Part shown: positions 5,009-7,925 of the stretch, piece after piece | Position numbering within the stretch: the stretch's first letter is position 1 | Layout: every line of letters starts with the position of its first letter | DNA from: Thermoplasmata archaeon | GTDB lineage: Archaea > Thermoplasmatota > Thermoplasmata > WALJ01 | Direction: 5' to 3' | Assembly (NCBI GenBank): GCA_015522885.1 | Contig: WALJ01000156.1 | Span: 1-7,925 of the forward strand | DNA length: 7,925 nucleotides | Position numbers and translations under genes: made by a program | The notes under the pieces: generated by a model | Told to the model about the DNA's origin: nothing | Seen by the model: only the letters and a program-made list of their open reading frames with translations | Databases searched by the model: none

Positions 5009-6109
5009 TCAGTGCCTTACGACGATGCTGAGCACATCCCCGTCTTCCAGTATGTGATTCAGACCTACCTGCTGGCCCTCGAACTTTGCGCTCTTTCCCC
5101 AGACCCTTGCATACCTGAATCTTTCCACGAAATCTCGGTGAAGTGAGTTGCAGACCATCTCGACGGTGGAGCCTTTTTTGACAACCAGAGGCTCGTTAAG
5201 GTCGGCCTTTCCCCCCTGAGGTTTCAGATAGATGTTGATGAGTTCGAGGTTGCGGTATATCCTTTCTTTAAGTCCCTCTATTCCCATGTCTTTTTCAGCG
5301 GATATCGGTATTATGTCCCATTTATCGAATCTGGCCTTGAGGCGCTCCATATATGCATCCGTCACGAGGTCTATCTTGTTCAGGAGCGCTATGGCTCGGA
5401 TATACACACGGTTCCCGGCGAGAAAATCGATAAGGTCATCTTCCGTTATATCCTCCCGTATCACCAGATTTCCGTTGACTATGCCATATTCTCTCAGTAT
5501 ATCTTCTGCGAGGGATACGTCCATCTTTGTGAGTTCGACGGTGGTGTTAATCGTTATTCCCCCTCTTTCGGTCTTTGTCAGGTTTATGTCCGCGGGCTTT
5601 TTGTTCAGCCTTATTCCCGCGCTCTCCAGTTCCTCCGCAAGAACTTTCAGGTTCGTCTCGAAGACGTCCAGAATCAGCAGTATGAGGTCCACGTTTCTGG
5701 CCACCGATATGACTTCCTTGCCCCTGCCTTTTCCCCTCGAAGCCCCCCTTATTATCCCGGGCATGTCCAGTATCTGAATCTTGGCGCTCCTGTACTCCAT
5801 AACACCGGGGACTATATCCAAAGTGGTGAAGTTGTATGCTCCGACCTCGCTCTTGGCATCGGTTATTTTGTTAAGAAGAGTGCTCTTTCCCACACTGGGG
5901 AAACCCACGAGACCGACACTTGCGTTGCCTGATTTCTTCACCGCATAACCTTTTCCCGGACCTTTCGAGCTCTTCCTCTTCTCCACCTGCTCCTTGAGAA
6001 ATGCGATTCTTGCCTTTAAACGGCCTATGTGGTGCTGAGTGGCCTTGTTGTACTCCGTCTTCGATATCTCTTCTTCGAGTTCTTTTATACGGTCTTCTAT
6101 TGTGCCCAT
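5009..6109 (-). CDS. drg: DRG-family GTP-binding protein with TGS domain
   Basis: DRG proteins are translation-associated GTPases of the Obg/HflX superfamily, conserved in archaea and eukaryotes. The 366-residue product has an N-terminal helical region (1-48) and a basic linker, then the P-loop GFPSVGKS (69-76), the switch region YNFTTLDIVPG (92-102), DMPG (115-118), the Gly/Arg/Lys-rich segment GASRGKGRGKE, NKID (244-247) and the SAE motif (270-272). A TGS domain fills about 290-366 and ends with EDGDVLSIVVRH. The length matches archaeal DRG. An upstream in-frame ATG at 6178 is rejected because the intervening segment contains the TATA box and is unlike the family; the ATG at 6109 has GGGAG (6115-6119) with 5-base spacing. 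It is transcribed alone, convergent with the DUF2721-like gene. The family is certain; the exact cellular partner is unknown. Confidence 0.95.
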   Translation of the reverse strand: MGTIEDRIKELEEEISKTEYNKATQHHIGRLKARIAFLKEQVEKRKSSKGPGKGYAVKKSGNASVGLVGFPSVGKSTLLNKITDAKSEVGAYNFTTLDIVPGVMEYRSAKIQILDMPGIIRGASRGKGRGKEVISVARNVDLILLILDVFETNLKVLAEELESAGIRLNKKPADINLTKTERGGITINTTVELTKMDVSLAEDILREYGIVNGNLVIREDITEDDLIDFLAGNRVYIRAIALLNKIDLVTDAYMERLKARFDKWDIIPISAEKDMGIEGLKERIYRNLELINIYLKPQGGKADLNEPLVVKKGSTVEMVCNSLHRDFVERFRYARVWGKSAKFEGQQVGLNHILEDGDVLSIVVRH

Positions 6110-6130
6110 TTCGTCTCCCAATCGGCAGTG

Positions 6131-6139
6131 ATATTTAAA
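6131..6139 (-). promoter_or_regulatory. TATA box of the DRG gene
   Basis: The minus strand reads TTTAAATAT, centred about 26 bases before the ATG at 6109. This spacing predicts transcription starting at or very near the start codon, although a GGGAG motif is also present between them. Confidence 0.55.
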
Positions 6140-6159
6140 GAATAGGAACCGTAGAGTAC

Positions 6160-6165
6160 AAAAAA
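6160..6165 (-). terminator. Oligo-T termination signal after nob1
   Basis: The minus strand has six consecutive T about 57 bases after the nob1 stop and before the DRG TATA box. It is the only T-run in that gap. A 4-bp ACCC/GGGT hairpin (about 6195-6205) lies between but is too short to count by itself. Confidence 0.4.
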
Positions 6166-6221
6166 TAAGTGTATTCAAGAGTTTCTGAGATGCTACCCGA
6201 AGGGTTCAACAATTTCCCTGT

Positions 6222-6722
6222 CTATCTTCCATGAAGATTCTTTGTACCGGCTCGAGGGACTGTCTTAAGGCTGGAACCGCAGATAGGGCAAACTTCGTGA
6301 TATTCCTCGAAAAACCTCCCGCAGCCGGTACACCTGTATGTCCATTTCCATACATCTTTTATCCCTTTTTCTTTGAGAGGCAGATAGTCAATACCAAGCC
6401 TGCGAGCCACATTCTGTATCGAGTAGTCGTCGGTAACAATCTTCCCGTTAAGTTCGAGCGCCAGAGCTATGACCGACATGTCTGTTTCCGAAAGCCTTCG
6501 AGAATCGCCGGTCAGGAGCGCTCTTCCCCTTACCTTTTTCAGGCTTTTTTCGTCGGGAGAAATTATGTGAATGACCCCCGATTCCAGATAATATTCAAGT
6601 TTTCTTGCGGGGAATCCGTTTAAAACCTCGTTTTTCACCTCAGGGCTTATGACACATTCTCCGTACATACCCGAAGGGTCGAGACCGTATAGGAAAAAAC
6701 CCGTGTCGAGCACGAAAATCAC
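6222..6722 (-). CDS. nob1: Endoribonuclease Nob1 (PIN domain plus zinc ribbon)
   Basis: Nob1 is the PIN-domain nuclease that cleaves the precursor of small-subunit rRNA at its mature 3' end. The 166-residue protein begins IFVLDTGFFLYG with Asp6, followed by SPEVKNEV (Glu28 and Glu32), SETDMSVIALA (Asp81) and VTDDYSIQNVA (Asp98/Asp99), giving the acidic metal-binding set of PIN nucleases. A zinc ribbon follows with Cys131, Cys134, Cys145 and Cys148 (CTGCG and CPICG). The length is typical of archaeal Nob1. The start is GTG, preceded by GGAGGGG (6728-6734) with 5-base spacing, and it overlaps the upstream TGA in GTGA. It is the last gene of the aldolase/RNA-binding/nob1 unit. General PIN toxins lack the C-terminal zinc ribbon, which makes Nob1 the better call. 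Confidence 0.92.
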   Translation of the reverse strand: MIFVLDTGFFLYGLDPSGMYGECVISPEVKNEVLNGFPARKLEYYLESGVIHIISPDEKSLKKVRGRALLTGDSRRLSETDMSVIALALELNGKIVTDDYSIQNVARRLGIDYLPLKEKGIKDVWKWTYRCTGCGRFFEEYHEVCPICGSSLKTVPRAGTKNLHGR

Positions 6723-7138
6723 AGAAGCCCCTCCAGATATTTCTTGGCGCTCTCAATCGCCCTTTCCCTGCTGAAAGGATAGACCTCTATCTTCATCTCC
6801 ACGGCTATGACGTCCCCGCCGTTGGATATCTTCACGATCCCGTCGTATGCGCTCTGCTTGTCCGCCCTGAAATGAAGTATGCCCTCGTCATCGGTCCGTT
6901 CGTCCAGATTTTCGAGTATCCGTGCAATGATATCTTTCCCGAGATTCGACAGAAATTCCTTGATATCGCTGTTTTTCTTTGCCCTGACCTCTATTATCTC
7001 TATCCTGTCCCCGTAGGCACCTTCTGCCTTACTGCTCTTCAACTCTCCTTTCAGACCCATGTTTTCCATCGCTTGTATGACCTTGTCCCTGTCTTCGGTG
7101 GCATAGACAAAGGCCCTGAGCGCTGCCCAGTGGAACAT
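6719..7138 (-). CDS. RNA-binding protein of the COG1325/PF01877 type
   Basis: The 139-residue protein begins MFHWAALRAFVYATEDRDKVIQAM, which fits the archaeal COG1325 opening (HW--VRAF-HATED---V--A). The family is annotated as a predicted exosome-associated or RNA-binding protein and adopts a dodecin/L5-like fold as far as I recall. The central part contains a short strand (IEIIEVRAKKNSDIKEFLSNL) and the end has EMKIEVYPFSRERAIESAKKYLEGLL. The ATG immediately follows the TGA of the aldolase gene, with AGGT about 8 bases upstream, and the stop overlaps the nob1 start by four bases. That arrangement predicts coupled translation with nob1. A role in RNA processing or ribosome assembly is consistent with its neighbour but remains inferred. 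Confidence 0.82.
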   Translation of the reverse strand: MFHWAALRAFVYATEDRDKVIQAMENMGLKGELKSSKAEGAYGDRIEIIEVRAKKNSDIKEFLSNLGKDIIARILENLDERTDDEGILHFRADKQSAYDGIVKISNGGDVIAVEMKIEVYPFSRERAIESAKKYLEGLL

Positions 7139-7696
7139 TCACTTCGACCTCGAAAGATATCTCAGCATGCATGCGCTCTCCACCTCGGTTATCCTTGAAA
7201 ACGCATCTTCGAGATTCATTGCTGCGGCGAATGTTCCGTGGGCTTTTACTACGACCGCACCATATGGCTTTATCGCCTCGGGAATCTTCTCTGCCACTTC
7301 ATCCGAAGAAATCGCATGCTCCACATCCAGAACAGGTATTCTGTAGAAATAATACCTTCCCTCGGCATCCGCTGGTTCTATATCGTTACCGTCCATAGAC
7401 TCAACTATCGCATAGGGTGTGTGGGCATGTATAACCACCTTGAAGTCCGTGTTCAGGTATATCGCTCTGTGCACCTTGTATTCCACCGATGCTCCCTCGG
7501 GATTTTCATCGCTTATGTCCGCCTCGACGATATCGCCTTCCCTCAGATAGCCCATCATGGCTCCGGACCTCTTTATGTATGCTTTATCCCCGACCCTCAC
7601 GCTCATATTGCCGCTTCTGGCCGAAAGTATCAGCCCTCTCGATTCCAGCATCCTTCCGATGCGCTCCATCTCTTCGAATATCTCCTCAGGAACCAT
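7139..7696 (-). CDS. Class II aldolase/adducin family protein (fuculose-phosphate aldolase-like)
   Basis: The family comprises zinc-dependent enzymes such as L-fuculose-1-phosphate aldolase, ribulose-5-phosphate 4-epimerase and methylthioribulose-1-phosphate dehydratase. The 185-residue protein has SARSGNMSVR (25-34, phosphate-binding Gly-Asn), RSGAMMG (43-49), Glu72 in VEYKVHRAIY (the FucA acid/base position), the zinc ligands HAH (90-92) and the third ligand His153 in KAHGTFAAA. All key residues are present. The length is like archaeal homologues such as the methanogen fuculose-phosphate aldolase linked to lactaldehyde supply, but the substrate cannot be read from sequence. The ATG at 7696 has no clear ribosome-binding site, and a TATA-like TTATTTA is centred about 25 bases upstream, suggesting a leaderless mRNA. 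It is the first gene of the unit with the COG1325-like gene and nob1. Confidence 0.88.
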   Translation of the reverse strand: MVPEEIFEEMERIGRMLESRGLILSARSGNMSVRVGDKAYIKRSGAMMGYLREGDIVEADISDENPEGASVEYKVHRAIYLNTDFKVVIHAHTPYAIVESMDGNDIEPADAEGRYYFYRIPVLDVEHAISSDEVAEKIPEAIKPYGAVVVKAHGTFAAAMNLEDAFSRITEVESACMLRYLSRSK

Positions 7697-7716
7697 GGTA
7701 TTGGATTTGCGGGTGG

Positions 7717-7724
7717 TAAATAAG
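7717..7724 (-). promoter_or_regulatory. Candidate TATA box of the aldolase unit
   Basis: The minus strand reads CTTATTTA around this position, centred about 25 bases before the aldolase ATG. No ribosome-binding site lies between the two, consistent with a leaderless transcript for the three-gene unit. Coordinates are approximate to a base or two. Confidence 0.4.
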
Positions 7725-7829
7725 GGTTTGGATGGATCGATTCTTAGCTTACAACTCTACATGAGATTTGGGGCTTAAGATATGAATTTTTGCCTCTTTC
7801 CACTATATGGTTGGAGGGGTCAAAGAAGG

Positions 7830-7837
7830 TATAAATA
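7830..7837 (+). promoter_or_regulatory. TATA box of the gene starting at 7860
   Basis: TATAAATA, preceded by a purine-rich stretch (AAAGAAGG) in the position of the TFB-recognition element, is centred about 26 bases before the ATG at 7860. It is one of the best promoter matches in the window and supports a real gene running off the end. Confidence 0.6.
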
Positions 7838-7859
7838 CGAGAATGGTAAGGGGGAGAGT

Positions 7860-7925
7860 ATGTCTATATGGACCCTGATAGAAAATGTCAATATTTATCT
7901 TTTCAAGCAAATCAATGCACTCGCC
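7860..7925 (+). CDS. N-terminus of a probable membrane protein, possibly PAP2-type phosphatase (partial)
   Basis: Only 22 codons are visible, open to the window edge. The start ATG has a strong TATA box at 7830-7837 and a purine-rich GGGGAG (7851-7856) just upstream. The peptide begins MSIWTLIENVNIYLF and continues KQINALA. Many PAP2 superfamily membrane phosphatases open with a comparable segment in which LF--IN-LA precedes the first membrane helix, so that is my best guess, but 22 residues cannot establish it. It is divergent from the aldolase unit across a 163-base promoter region in which I see nothing else of note. Confidence 0.5.
   Translation, partial: MSIWTLIENVNIYLFKQINALA

Noticed and set aside
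6110..6178. Twenty-three-residue extension of the DRG GTPase
   Set aside because: It would run through the TATA box at 6131-6139 and the added hydrophobic residues do not resemble the family's start.
6195..6205. ACCC/GGGT hairpin after nob1 as a terminator
   Set aside because: Only 4 bp, with no T-run directly after it; the oligo-T at 6160-6165 is a better archaeal signal.
7557..7778. Small plus-strand frame crossing the aldolase promoter
   Set aside because: It overlaps the aldolase N-terminal coding region on the other strand and has no ribosome-binding site or promoter.

Overview
The window is chromosomal DNA from an archaeon. The evidence is an archaeal-type FtsZ, a DRG-type GTPase with a TGS domain, a short Nob1 with PIN and zinc-ribbon domains, a COG1325/PF01877-like RNA-binding protein, DUF835 and DUF2240 proteins known mainly from archaea, TATA-box promoters and oligo-T termination signals. 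Heavy AUA (Ile) and AGA/AGG (Arg) use and the membrane/zinc-ribbon/DUF835 architecture best fit a euryarchaeon of the Thermoplasmata (Thermoplasmatota) type. That lineage call is inference; no rRNA is present to confirm it.

Layout. 2-2096 (+): a membrane protein with a truncated N-terminus, a zinc ribbon and a C-terminal DUF835 domain, overlapped by a DUF2240-like gene. 2101-3210 (-): ftsZ, convergent with that pair. 3211-3362: divergent promoters. 3363-4325 (+): purC, apparently starting at CTG, then a 72-residue protein of unknown function. 4326-4563: a gene-free stretch with a clear TATA box, a 12-bp palindrome and a roughly 100-nt foldable element. 4564-5007 (+): a DUF2721-like membrane protein with a TTG start. 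5009-6109 (-): the DRG/TGS GTPase. 6222-7696 (-): a tight three-gene unit read as class II aldolase, COG1325-like RNA-binding protein, Nob1. 7697-7859: a second divergent promoter region. 7860-7925 (+): the first 22 codons of a probable membrane protein.

Most genes are housekeeping: cell division (FtsZ), purine synthesis (PurC), ribosome-linked GTPase function (DRG) and 16S rRNA 3'-end maturation (Nob1). The stop-start junctions of the aldolase/COG1325/Nob1 unit predict coupled translation. The least explained parts are the structured leader or small RNA before the DUF2721 gene, the missing conventional start codon of purC, and the DUF835/DUF2240 pair. I see no CRISPR array, tRNA, rRNA, transposase or integrase.
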